Source of the DNA: Pseudomonas pergaminensis
Lineage (GTDB): Bacteria > Pseudomonadota > Gammaproteobacteria > Pseudomonadales > Pseudomonadaceae
Length of the DNA stretch: 64,000 nucleotides
Direction: 5' to 3'
Assembly: GCF_024112395.2 (NCBI RefSeq)
Contig: NZ_CP078013.2
Location: forward strand, 186,001 to 250,000
The notes under the pieces are model-generated. The model was not told the origin of the DNA, searched no databases, and saw nothing but the letters and a program-made list of their open reading frames with translations. Positions 42,625-50,390 of the stretch are shown here, one piece after another. Made by a program: the position numbers and the translations under genes. Position 1 is the stretch's first letter. Each line of letters opens with the position of its first letter.

Positions 42625-43407
42625 ATGAAAAAGGTTCTGTTGTTTACCGCACTGGCGGCTGCCCTGACTGCAAGCTTCGCCCAGGCCAACGAGAAACTGG
42701 TGGTGGCCGCCACGCCGATCCCGCACGCCGAGATCCTCGAACTGGTCAAGCCAACCCTTGCCAAAGAAGGCGTGGACCTGGAAATCAAAGTCTTCACCGA
42801 CTATGTACAACCTAACGTGCAGGTGGCCGAGAAGCGCCTGGACGCCAACTACTTCCAGACCCTGCCGTACCTGGAAAACTTCAACAAGGGCAAGGGCACC
42901 AACCTGGTCACCGTAGTCGGTGTGCACGTTGAACCCTTCGGCGGTTACTCGAAAAAGATCAAGAACATTTCCGAGCTCAAAGATGGCGCCACCGTGGCCA
43001 TTCCAAACGAAGGCTCCAACAGCGGCCGCGCCCTGTTGCTGCTGCAGAAAGCCGGTGTGATCACCCTGAAAGACCCGACCAACGCCCTGGCCACGCCAAA
43101 AGACATCAAGGACAACCCCAAGCATCTGAAATTCAAGGAGCTGGAATCGGCCTTGCTGCCACGCGTGCTGGACCAGGTGGACCTGGACCTGATCAACACC
43201 AACTACGCCCTGGAAGCTGGCCTGAACCCAGCCAAAGACGCGCTGATCATCGAAGACGCCAAGTCGCCGTACGTGAACTTCCTGGTGGCTCGCCCGGACA
43301 ACAAGGACAGCGACGCTATCCAGAAACTGTCCAAGGCCCTGACCAGCCCGGAAGTCAAAGCCTTCATCGAGAAAAAGTACAACGGCGCGGTAGTGCCTGC
43401 GTTCTGA
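42625..43407 (+). CDS. MetQ/NlpA-family substrate-binding protein
   Basis: A 260-residue protein with signal MKKVLLFTALAAALTASFAQA and no lipobox cysteine, so a soluble periplasmic form. Family landmarks: VVAATPIPHAEIL, DYVQPNVQVAEKRLDANYFQ, VAIPNEGSNSGRALLLLQ and LINTNYALEAG. It should bind methionine or a related compound. No permease or ATPase of the MetNI type is adjacent; metN-metI-metQ lie 15 kb away at 57.9-60.4 kb, and this protein may share them. A strong terminator follows it. Confidence 0.88.
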   Translation: MKKVLLFTALAAALTASFAQANEKLVVAATPIPHAEILELVKPTLAKEGVDLEIKVFTDYVQPNVQVAEKRLDANYFQTLPYLENFNKGKGTNLVTVVGVHVEPFGGYSKKIKNISELKDGATVAIPNEGSNSGRALLLLQKAGVITLKDPTNALATPKDIKDNPKHLKFKELESALLPRVLDQVDLDLINTNYALEAGLNPAKDALIIEDAKSPYVNFLVARPDNKDSDAIQKLSKALTSPEVKAFIEKKYNGAVVPAF

Positions 43408-43434
43408 TGTAGACAAAACCCCCTTCAAGGTTTG

Positions 43435-43470
43435 AACGCCGACGGCTGTTACAGCGTCGGCGTTTTTTTA
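43435..43470 (+). terminator. rho-independent terminator after the MetQ-like gene
   Basis: A 10-bp perfect stem AACGCCGACG / CGTCGGCGTT with seven T following. The loop is 10 bases (GCTGTTACAG). Confidence 0.9.
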
Positions 43471-43498
43471 TGCTCGGCATTGGAATGCGGTTAAAACT

Positions 43499-43585
43499 GT
43501 GGGAGCTGGCTTGCCTGCGATGGCGGTTTGTCAGCTAATGGCGTGCTGGCTGATCCACCGCTATCGCAGGCAAGCCAGCTCCCAC
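43499..43585. repeat. REPIN
   Basis: An 87-bp REP pair, GTGGGAGCTGGCTTGCCTGC and its mirror, located just after the terminator at 43470. Confidence 0.88.
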
Positions 43586-43603
43586 CTTTGTCGGCGGTGT
43601 ATT

Positions 43604-43690
43604 TTAGAGAGCGCGACTGTTGATTGCCCGCCGCAGCGCCACCAACCATTTCACCAGCTCCTGCGGATCAATCGGTTTCACTTCTTTCAT
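43604..43690 (-). CDS. candidate 28-residue small protein
   Basis: On the minus strand an ATG at 43690, with GAGGGATC 5 bp upstream, opens a 28-codon frame MKEVKPIDPQELVKWLVAL then RRAINSRAL, ending TAA at 43604. The peptide is amphipathic and helical with a basic end. It lies alone between a REPIN and the promoter region of the amino acid transporter, transcribed away from the latter. A good ribosome site and a protein-like composition are the only support; it could be a leader or regulatory small protein. Confidence 0.4.
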   Translation of the reverse strand: MKEVKPIDPQELVKWLVALRRAINSRAL

Positions 43691-43790
43691 GGTTCGATCC
43701 CTCGAATCTCAGACCCTCCAACCATAGCTGTCACCCGTCAAACCCGCGAATCCGGCGGTTATCTTTTTGGGTGATATCAATATGCTATTT

Positions 43791-43818
43791 AGGTATTTAA
43801 ATTTTCTTTTTTATACCT
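43791..43818 (+). promoter_or_regulatory. inverted repeat upstream of the amino acid ABC operon
   Basis: AGGTAT and ATACCT, 16 bp apart, form an inverted repeat in the AT-rich 80 bp before the first permease gene. It resembles a LysR- or GntR-type operator and could hold a CysB-like regulator; the identity is not known. Confidence 0.4.
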
Positions 43819-43900
43819 TTAAAGTTCGCGCTACCCGGCGTTACCCATGCCGGATCGGATTGCGCTCGCTGCATTACCCTTGCGGCGTCATGGACTGGAA

Positions 43901-44566
43901 ATGACCTTCGATTTCGCTTTTATCCTCAGCACGCTCCCGGCGTTTCTGAAAGCCGTGGGCGTGACGCTGCAAGTCGGCCTGATCGCCATTGCCACCTCGT
44001 TACTGGTGGCGCTGATCAACGCGGCGATGCTGGTGTTTCGCACGCCGTACCTGTCGCGCCTGGTGGCGCTCTATGTGGAGCTGGCGCGCAACACGCCGCT
44101 GTTGATCCAGCTGTTCTTCGTGTACTTCGCGCTGCCGGCCCTGGGTTTCAATATCTCCGGGTTCTGGGCGGCGATCATCACCATGACCTTCCTTGGCGGC
44201 GCTTACCTCACTGAGGTGCTGCGCGCAGGTGTGGAAGCGGTGCCGCTGGCGCAGATCGAGTCGGGCAAGTCCATCGGCTTGTCCGACTGGCAGCTGCTGC
44301 GTCATGTGATCCTGCCCCAGGCCGGCATCCTCAGCCTGCCGGCGCTGTTCGCCAACTTCATCTTCCTGCTCAAGGAGACCACCGTCGTCTCCGCCGTGGC
44401 GGTGCCAGAGATTCTCTACACCACCAAGAGCTACATCGCCCTCTACTACAAGACCTACGAAATGCTCGCCGTGCTGACGCTGATTTGCGTGCTGCTGTTC
44501 CTGCCACTGTCGCTGCTGCTCAGCCGCCTGGAAAGGAGGCTCCAGCATGGCCAGTTCGGGTCTTGA
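43901..44566 (+). CDS. polar amino acid ABC transporter permease (first)
   Basis: I prefer ATG 43901 (MTFDFAFILSTLPAFLKAVGV), typical of the family; ATG 43847 would add 18 atypical residues. The 221-residue HisMQ-type permease has about five helices and the EAA-like loop QIESGKSIGLSDWQLLRHVILPQA. Its end overlaps the second permease by 20 bp. With the next three genes it makes a complete importer. The location between sulfur genes makes cyst(e)ine a possible substrate, but aspartate/glutamate or glutamine are also compatible. Confidence 0.87.
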   Translation: MTFDFAFILSTLPAFLKAVGVTLQVGLIAIATSLLVALINAAMLVFRTPYLSRLVALYVELARNTPLLIQLFFVYFALPALGFNISGFWAAIITMTFLGGAYLTEVLRAGVEAVPLAQIESGKSIGLSDWQLLRHVILPQAGILSLPALFANFIFLLKETTVVSAVAVPEILYTTKSYIALYYKTYEMLAVLTLICVLLFLPLSLLLSRLERRLQHGQFGS

Positions 44567-45206
44567 GTTGCTGTGGGTGTCGTTGCCGCAACTGGGCAAG
44601 GGCGCTGCGCAAACCCTGTCGATCTCGTTCTTGAGCATCGCGTTCAGCACCATCGGCGGCGTGTTGTATGGCGTGCTGCGCACTTTGAACAACCGGTTGA
44701 TCAACGCGGTGCTGCGGGTGTACCTGGAGCTGTTCCGCGCGATCCCGGTGTTGGTGTGGTTGTACCTGCTGTTTTTCGGGCTGCCGATTTTCTTCGGCCT
44801 GAGCATTCCGAGTTTCTGGTGTGCGGTGCTGGTGCTGTCACTGTGGGGCGCCAGCGAGGTGGGTGAAGTGGTGCGCGGTGCCTTGCATTCGCTGCCACGC
44901 GGGCAACGTGAAGCGGGGTTGTCGATTGGTCTCTCGGACCCGCAGCTCTACGGCTACGTGCTGCTGCCCCAAGCTCTGAAACGCATGACGCCGCCGACCA
45001 TCAACGTCTACACGCGCATCATCAAGACCAGCTCCCTGGCGGTGCTGGTCGGCGTGGTGGATGTGATCAAGGTTGGCCAGCAAATCATCGAACGCACCTA
45101 TGAGTCAGTGCTGATCTACGGCGTGCTGTTCCTGTTTTTCTTCTTTATCTGCTACCCGTTGTCGGCCGCCTCCAAGGTGCTGGAACGGCGCTGGGCCCAA
45201 GCATGA
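44547..45206 (+). CDS. polar amino acid ABC transporter permease (second)
   Basis: A 219-residue HisMQ-type permease; GGAGG precedes ATG 44547 inside the end of the previous gene. The coupling loop reads GQREAGLSIGLSDPQLYGYVLLPQAL. It has about five helices, with YESVLIYGVLFLFFFFICYPLS as the last. It forms a heterodimer with the first permease and overlaps the ATPase start by 4 bp. Confidence 0.88.
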   Translation: MASSGLELLWVSLPQLGKGAAQTLSISFLSIAFSTIGGVLYGVLRTLNNRLINAVLRVYLELFRAIPVLVWLYLLFFGLPIFFGLSIPSFWCAVLVLSLWGASEVGEVVRGALHSLPRGQREAGLSIGLSDPQLYGYVLLPQALKRMTPPTINVYTRIIKTSSLAVLVGVVDVIKVGQQIIERTYESVLIYGVLFLFFFFICYPLSAASKVLERRWAQA

Positions 45207-45979
45207 GCGCATTGATCGAGTTCCAGGGTTTCAACAAATTCTTTGGCGACCAGCAGGTGCTCAAGGGCATCGACCTGAGTGTGCAAAGTGGCGAAGTGGT
45301 GGTGATCCTCGGCCCCAGCGGCTGCGGCAAAAGCACCTTGCTGCGTTGCCTCAACGGGCTGGAAGTCGCGCACAGCGGCAGCCTGCGTTTCGCCGGCAAG
45401 CAGCTTCTGGACAAAAGCACCGACTGGCGCCAGGTACGCCAGGACGTGGGCATGGTGTTCCAGAGCTACCACTTGTTCCCGCATATGAGCGTGCTCGACA
45501 ACATCCTGCTCGGCCCCTTGAAGGTACAAAAACGCGATCCCCGCGAAGCCCGTGAACAGGCAGAAAAACTGCTCGACCGTGTAGGCCTTGCCGACAAACG
45601 CGACGCCTTCCCGCGCCAGTTGTCCGGTGGCCAACAGCAACGCATCGCTATCGTCCGCTCGTTGTGCATGAACCCTCAGGTCATGCTGTTTGACGAAGTC
45701 ACCGCCGCCCTCGACCCGGAGATGGTCAAGGAAGTGCTGGAAGTGATCCAGGGCCTGGCCCGCGATGGTATGACCCTGCTGATCGTTACCCACGAAATGG
45801 CTTTCGCCCGCGCCGTCGCCGACCGCGTGGTGTTCATGGAGGCCGGTCGCATCCTTGAACACAACACCCCCGAAGAATTCTTTACGAACCCGCAAACCGC
45901 ACGAGCGCAGCAGTTCCTGGAGAAGTTCTCCTTTGTTTCAACACTGCCCAAGAAAACCAAGGAACTGGAGCTGATATGA
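45203..45979 (+). CDS. amino acid ABC transporter ATPase (GlnQ type)
   Basis: A 258-residue ATPase with Walker A GPSGCGKST, Q-loop VFQSYHLFPHMSVLDNI, signature LSGGQQQR, Walker B VMLFDEVTAALDPE and H-loop VTHEMAFARAVADR. Note DEV in place of the more common DEP, seen in several members. The C-terminal FFTNPQTARAQQFLEKF is typical of GlnQ/HisP ATPases. It energises the permease pair encoded upstream; ATGA coupling joins it to the binding-protein gene. Confidence 0.9.
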   Translation: MSALIEFQGFNKFFGDQQVLKGIDLSVQSGEVVVILGPSGCGKSTLLRCLNGLEVAHSGSLRFAGKQLLDKSTDWRQVRQDVGMVFQSYHLFPHMSVLDNILLGPLKVQKRDPREAREQAEKLLDRVGLADKRDAFPRQLSGGQQQRIAIVRSLCMNPQVMLFDEVTAALDPEMVKEVLEVIQGLARDGMTLLIVTHEMAFARAVADRVVFMEAGRILEHNTPEEFFTNPQTARAQQFLEKFSFVSTLPKKTKELELI

Positions 45980-46824
45980 AAAAGTTACTGCTGCCACTGT
46001 TTGCCGTCGCTCTGCTGGCCGGCTGCGATAAAAAGGCCGAAGAGCCTGTAAAACCTGCCGCTGTCAGTTACATCGATAAGATCAAGGCCCGTGACAAACT
46101 GATCGTCGGTGTCTTCACCGACAAACCGCCGTTTGGTTTTGTGAACGAAGCTGGCCGTTACGTAGGCTTCGATACCGACATCGGTCGCCAATTCGCCAAA
46201 GACCTGCTGGGCGATGAAAACAAGGTCGAGTTCGTTGCCGTCGAGCCGGCCAGCCGTATTCCGTTCCTGCAGAGCGACAAGGTCGATTTGATCCTCGCCA
46301 ACATGACCGTGACCCCGGAGCGCAAGGAAGCGGTGGACTTTACAAACCCCAACTTGAAAGTTGCGGTACAGGCCCTGGTACCCAACGACAGCGCGGTGAA
46401 AAGCCTGGATGACCTGGCTACCCGGACCACCATCGTGACCACCGGCACCACGGCTGACATCTGGCTGACCAAGAACCACCCGGACTGGAAACTGCTCAAG
46501 TTCGAGAAAAACTCCGAGTCGTTGCAGGCGTTGTCTGCCGGCCGTGGTGATGCCTATGCCCAGGACAACCTTGTGCTGTTCAGCTGGGCCAAGCAGAACC
46601 CGGGCTACCGTGTGCTGGAAGAAAAGCTGGGTGATGAAGCGCCGATTGCACCCGCGGTGAAGAAGGGCAACATCGAACTGCGCGACTGGGTGAATGCCGA
46701 GCTGGCCAAGTTGGGCGAGGAGAAATTCCTGCTCAAGCTGTACGACCAGTATGTGCGTAAAGAGCTGAGCGATGACACCAAGCCGGAGAGTGTGATTGTT
46801 GAAGGCGGGAAGTGGCAGGGCTGA
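45976..46824 (+). CDS. amino acid ABC transporter substrate-binding lipoprotein
   Basis: A 282-residue protein with lipoprotein signal MKKLLLPLFAVALLAGC and the SBP family 3 fold: DKLIVGVFTDKPPFGFVNE, GRYVGFDTDIGRQFAKDLLG, LILANMTVTPERKEAVDFTNP and VTTGTTADIWLTKN. The Arg of ANMTVTPER and the Asp of GDAYAQDN contact the ligand's carboxyl and amino groups. Similarity to PEB1/cystine-type binding proteins suggests acidic amino acids or cystine. It is last in its operon, the reverse of the usual order with the binding protein first. Confidence 0.88.
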   Translation: MKKLLLPLFAVALLAGCDKKAEEPVKPAAVSYIDKIKARDKLIVGVFTDKPPFGFVNEAGRYVGFDTDIGRQFAKDLLGDENKVEFVAVEPASRIPFLQSDKVDLILANMTVTPERKEAVDFTNPNLKVAVQALVPNDSAVKSLDDLATRTTIVTTGTTADIWLTKNHPDWKLLKFEKNSESLQALSAGRGDAYAQDNLVLFSWAKQNPGYRVLEEKLGDEAPIAPAVKKGNIELRDWVNAELAKLGEEKFLLKLYDQYVRKELSDDTKPESVIVEGGKWQG

Positions 46825-46842
46825 TTGTTGATTGATTGTTCT

Positions 46843-46944
46843 GGCCTCATCGGGGGCAAGCCCCCTGCCACATTTGACGGTATTCACACATCAAAATTTG
46901 TGAACCCAACCCAGTGTGGGAGGGGGCTTGCCCCCGATGAGGCC
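46843..46944. repeat. REP pair of a second subfamily
   Basis: GGCCTCATCGGGGGCAAGCC (46843 onward, to TGCCAC) and its mirror GTGTGGGAGGGGGCTTGCCC ending GATGAGGCC form an inverted pair of about 100 bp. The arms differ from the other REPs here (GGGGGC stem), so this is a distinct subfamily. It separates the amino acid transporter from a convergent ATPase gene. Confidence 0.82.
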
Positions 46945-46958
46945 GGCACAGCAACCGC

Positions 46959-48125
46959 CTATTCCGGCCAATGCCAGGCGGGTGCATCCAATATTCCCTG
47001 CCCGACGATCCGCGTCTCCCCCAACACCTTTTCCAGCACAATCGAATTGCAGCCCTCATCCTGCTGCAATGCCGCAATCAGGCGGCTGGCATGGGACACC
47101 ACCCACACTTGGCAGTGCTGGGACGCCTGGATGATCAAGCGCGCCAATGCCGGTAGCAGATCCGGGTGCAAACTGGTCTCTGGCTCGTTCAGCACCATCA
47201 TGGTCGGCGGCCGAGGTGTGAGCAGCGCCGCGATCAGTAGCAGGTAACGCAAGGTGCCGTCCGACAACTCCGCCGCCGACAGCGGCCGCAGCAAGCCCTC
47301 CTGATAAAACTCAATCGTAAAGCGCCCACCCTGCAACGGTTGGATATTCAAGCGTGCGCCGGGGAAAGCGTCGCTGACTGCGCGCTGCAATGCCTCGGGA
47401 TCGCCGATTTCACGAATGGTCTGCAACGCCGCCGCCAGGTCGCGCCCGTCGTGATGTAGCACTGGCGTACGTGTGCCCAGTTGAGGTTGGCGGACCGGCG
47501 CGTCGACATCGCTGCGAAAGTGATCATAAAAGCGCCAGCCACGGATGCTTTCGCGCAGCAGCAACACCTCCGGCGAACCGCGCAGGCTGCCAACCTGATC
47601 AAACAGGCTGTGGTAGTTCGGCGTGTGCTGGGCCAGCACATCCCAGGCGCGGCCCTCACGCGCCCGCACCATCGGCCCGGAACGCTGCACCAGCAGGCTG
47701 GCCGGGCGGTAGATAGGGCCGGCCCAGATACATTCCTTCTTCACTTCCGGGTCCAGCGAGAAATAGGACAGCGTTTTTTCCGGCAGCCCCAGGGAAATGG
47801 CGTAGCTGAAATCTTCCCCGGCAAAGCCCAGGCGCAAGCGTTTGACGCCCTGACGCACGATGGGCTCGACCGGCACCTCACCGCTGCGCATGCGCCGGCT
47901 AATGGTCTCCGGCCCGGCCCAGAAGGTCGAATCCAGCCCACCCTCACGGGCCAGCGCATTGATCACCCCACCCTGGGCGGTTTCCGCCAGCAGGCGCAGG
48001 GCGCGGTACAAGTTGGACTTGCCGCTGCCATTGGGGCCGGTGACCAGGTTGAGTCGGTCCAGGGGCACTACCAATTTATTGATCGAGCGGTAATTGGCTA
48101 CCGCGAGGGTCTTGAGCATGGGCAT
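46959..48125 (-). CDS. RecF/OLD-type AAA ATPase
   Basis: A 388-residue ATPase of the AAA_21 type: N-terminal VANYRSINKLVVPLDRLNLV, Walker A GPNGSGKSN, signature-like LSDGTLRYLLLIAAL and Walker B/D-loop VLNEPETSLHPDLLPALARLI, then VVSHASRLIAAL. ATP binding requires the two ends to come together as in SMC/RecF proteins. There is no coiled coil of any length and no Toprim domain, so it is not a full OLD nuclease. It stands alone and diverges from the pump operon. Function unknown; DNA repair, regulation and defence have all been assigned to relatives. Confidence 0.8.
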   Translation of the reverse strand: MPMLKTLAVANYRSINKLVVPLDRLNLVTGPNGSGKSNLYRALRLLAETAQGGVINALAREGGLDSTFWAGPETISRRMRSGEVPVEPIVRQGVKRLRLGFAGEDFSYAISLGLPEKTLSYFSLDPEVKKECIWAGPIYRPASLLVQRSGPMVRAREGRAWDVLAQHTPNYHSLFDQVGSLRGSPEVLLLRESIRGWRFYDHFRSDVDAPVRQPQLGTRTPVLHHDGRDLAAALQTIREIGDPEALQRAVSDAFPGARLNIQPLQGGRFTIEFYQEGLLRPLSAAELSDGTLRYLLLIAALLTPRPPTMMVLNEPETSLHPDLLPALARLIIQASQHCQVWVVSHASRLIAALQQDEGCNSIVLEKVLGETRIVGQGILDAPAWHWPE

Positions 48126-48240
48126 TCAGTCGGCGTGGGAACCATTGGAGTATGGGAGCCTCCATGCAGATAAGGAACCCTCAACTAAGCTCACAGTCGC
48201 ATACACACTGGCAAGTCGGCATCACGCAAAAGGAGCCTGC

Positions 48241-49323
48241 ATGGGCGGTCGTATTTCCACCTTTATTCTAGGCCTTGGCCTACTGGCGCTTTTGAGCGGC
48301 TGTAGCGAGGACAATGCCGAACCGAAGCAGCATTCACGGGTGTTTGTACAGACCGTGCAGCCGGCGGACTTTGCCGCAGCAGTCACGTTGACCGGCGATA
48401 TCCAGGCCCGTGTGCAAACCGATCTGTCCTTCCGTGTGGGCGGCAAGATCATCCAGCGCATGGTGGACGTGGGCGACCGTGTGACCGCCAAGCAAGTGCT
48501 GGCCAAGCTCGATCCCAAAGACTTGCAGACCAACGTCGATTCCGCCCAGGCCCAGGTCGTGGCCGAGCAGGCGCGGGTCAAACAGACGGCCGCCGCCTTC
48601 GTGCGCCAGGAAAAACTCTTGCCCAAGGGCTACACCAGCCGCAGCGAATACGATTCCGCCCAGGCCGCGTTGCGCAGCAGCCAGAGTGCTCTCGCCGCCG
48701 CCCAGGCCCAACTAGCCAATGCCCGCGAACAGCTCGGCTATACCGCGCTGATCGCTGAAGCGCCGGGAGTGATTACCGCGCGCCAGGCAGAAGTCGGCCA
48801 GGTAGTGCAGGCCACCGTGCCGATCTTCAGCCTGGCGCGGGATGGCGAGCGCGATGCGGTGTTCAACGTCTATGAGTCGCTGCTGGTGGAGCCGCCGCCG
48901 GACGCGCCGATCACCGTCAGCCTGCTGGATAACCCGAGCATCAAGGTCCAGGGCAAAGTGCGTGAAGTCACGCCTGCCGTGGCGGCCAACACGGGCACCG
49001 TGCAGGTGAAAATCGCCCTGCAAGCGTTGCCCAAGGGCATGGAGTTGGGTTCTGTAGTGAGCGCTACCGCCAACGGCCCGGCCAAGGCCAGTATCGAATT
49101 ACCTTGGGCTGCGCTAACCAAAGATCTCAGCGAGCCCGCCGTGTGGTTGATCGACGGCGACGGCAAGGCGCAGCTGCACAAAGTCACCGTGGCGCGCTAC
49201 CTCACCGGCAAAGTCATCATTGGCGACGGCCTCAAGGGCGGCGAAAAAGTCGTGGTGGCCGGCGGGCAATTGCTGCACCCCGGCATGCTGGTCGAGATCG
49301 CCCAGCAAGGAGCCCAACCATGA
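48241..49323 (+). CDS. triA: RND efflux adaptor (TriA-like)
   Basis: I chose ATG 48241, with AAAGGAG 6 bp upstream. The 360-residue lipoprotein (signal GLGLLALLSGC) is a membrane fusion protein: lipoyl half LSFRVGGKIIQRMVDVGDRVTAKQ, an alpha hairpin with alanine-rich QAALRSSQSALAAAQAQLA, the second lipoyl half LIAEAPGVITARQAEVGQVV, and beta-barrel domains. Two adaptor genes followed by one RND gene is the rare arrangement of P. aeruginosa TriABC, the triclosan exporter that uses OpmH. The symbol is given by that resemblance. Confidence 0.85.
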   Translation: MGGRISTFILGLGLLALLSGCSEDNAEPKQHSRVFVQTVQPADFAAAVTLTGDIQARVQTDLSFRVGGKIIQRMVDVGDRVTAKQVLAKLDPKDLQTNVDSAQAQVVAEQARVKQTAAAFVRQEKLLPKGYTSRSEYDSAQAALRSSQSALAAAQAQLANAREQLGYTALIAEAPGVITARQAEVGQVVQATVPIFSLARDGERDAVFNVYESLLVEPPPDAPITVSLLDNPSIKVQGKVREVTPAVAANTGTVQVKIALQALPKGMELGSVVSATANGPAKASIELPWAALTKDLSEPAVWLIDGDGKAQLHKVTVARYLTGKVIIGDGLKGGEKVVVAGGQLLHPGMLVEIAQQGAQP

Positions 49324-50390
49324 AGCGCCTGACGGGGATACTCGCCGCCAGCCTGTTGCTGGTGGCCTGCTCCAAGGAAGAACCGCCGCCCGAGCCTGTG
49401 CGCCCGGTGCTGTCCATGGAAGTGACGTCCGAGGACCAGGAAAACCTTGGCCGCTTCGCTGGCACCATCCAGGCCCGCTATGAAAGTAACCTGGGCTTTC
49501 GCGTGCCTGGTCGCATTGCCCGGCGCGCCGTGGATGTGGGCGCCGAGGTGGAGAAGGGCGCCTTGCTCGCCGTCCTCGATCCCACCGACCAGCAGAACCA
49601 ATTGCGCTCGGCCCAGGGCGACCTGGCCCGCGTGCAAGCGCAATACATCAACGCCCAGGCCAACGCCCGCCGCCAACAGGAGCTGTTCAACCGTGGCGTT
49701 GGCGCCCAGGCCCAGCTGGATATTGCCCAGACCGACCTGAAGACCACCCAGGCGTCCCTCGACCAGGCCCAGGCCTCGGTCAATCAAGCCAAGGACCAGC
49801 TCAACTACGCCGAACTGCGCACCGACCACGCGGGCATCGTCACCGCCTGGAATGCCGAGGCCGGCCAGGTGGTCAGCGCCGGCCAGCAAGTGGTGACCCT
49901 GGCCCGCCCGGATATCAAGGAAGCGGTGATCGATCTGCCGGCCGGCCTTGCCGAGCGCCTGCCGCCAGACGTGGTGTTCCTGGTCGCCGGGCAGCTTGAC
50001 CCTAGCGTGCACACCACCGCCATCGTGCGCGAGATCGAGCCCCAGGCCCAAAGCGCCACGCGCACTCGCCGAGCACGCCTGACCCTGGCCGAAACGCCGC
50101 CCGCGTTCCGCCTGGGCACGGCGATCAGCGTGACCTTGAGCACCGCCATCGCGCCCCGCATCGAACTGCCCCTGAGCGCCTTGCAGGAGGTCGACGGCAA
50201 GACCCGGATCTGGCTGCTCGATACCCAGAACCAGACCGTGCAACCGCGCGACGTCAGCGTGATCAGCCGTGACGCCCACAGCGCCATGCTCAGTGGTGGC
50301 GTCAAACCCGGCGAACGCATCGTCACCGCCGGCGTGAACAGCCTGAAACCCGGGCAAAAAGTCAAAATCGACGAGGACAGCCCGCGATGA
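49320..50390 (+). CDS. triB: RND efflux adaptor (TriB-like)
   Basis: A 356-residue second adaptor, ATGA-coupled to the first and to the pump gene. Lipoprotein signal MKRLTGILAASLLLVAC, lipoyl halves LGFRVPGRIARRAVDVGAEV and LRTDHAGIVTAWNAEAGQVV, and a hairpin QTDLKTTQASLDQAQASVNQ. It is clearly different in sequence from the first adaptor, so both are probably needed in the hexameric funnel between pump and outer-membrane channel, as shown for TriA/TriB. Confidence 0.85.
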   Translation: MKRLTGILAASLLLVACSKEEPPPEPVRPVLSMEVTSEDQENLGRFAGTIQARYESNLGFRVPGRIARRAVDVGAEVEKGALLAVLDPTDQQNQLRSAQGDLARVQAQYINAQANARRQQELFNRGVGAQAQLDIAQTDLKTTQASLDQAQASVNQAKDQLNYAELRTDHAGIVTAWNAEAGQVVSAGQQVVTLARPDIKEAVIDLPAGLAERLPPDVVFLVAGQLDPSVHTTAIVREIEPQAQSATRTRRARLTLAETPPAFRLGTAISVTLSTAIAPRIELPLSALQEVDGKTRIWLLDTQNQTVQPRDVSVISRDAHSAMLSGGVKPGERIVTAGVNSLKPGQKVKIDEDSPR

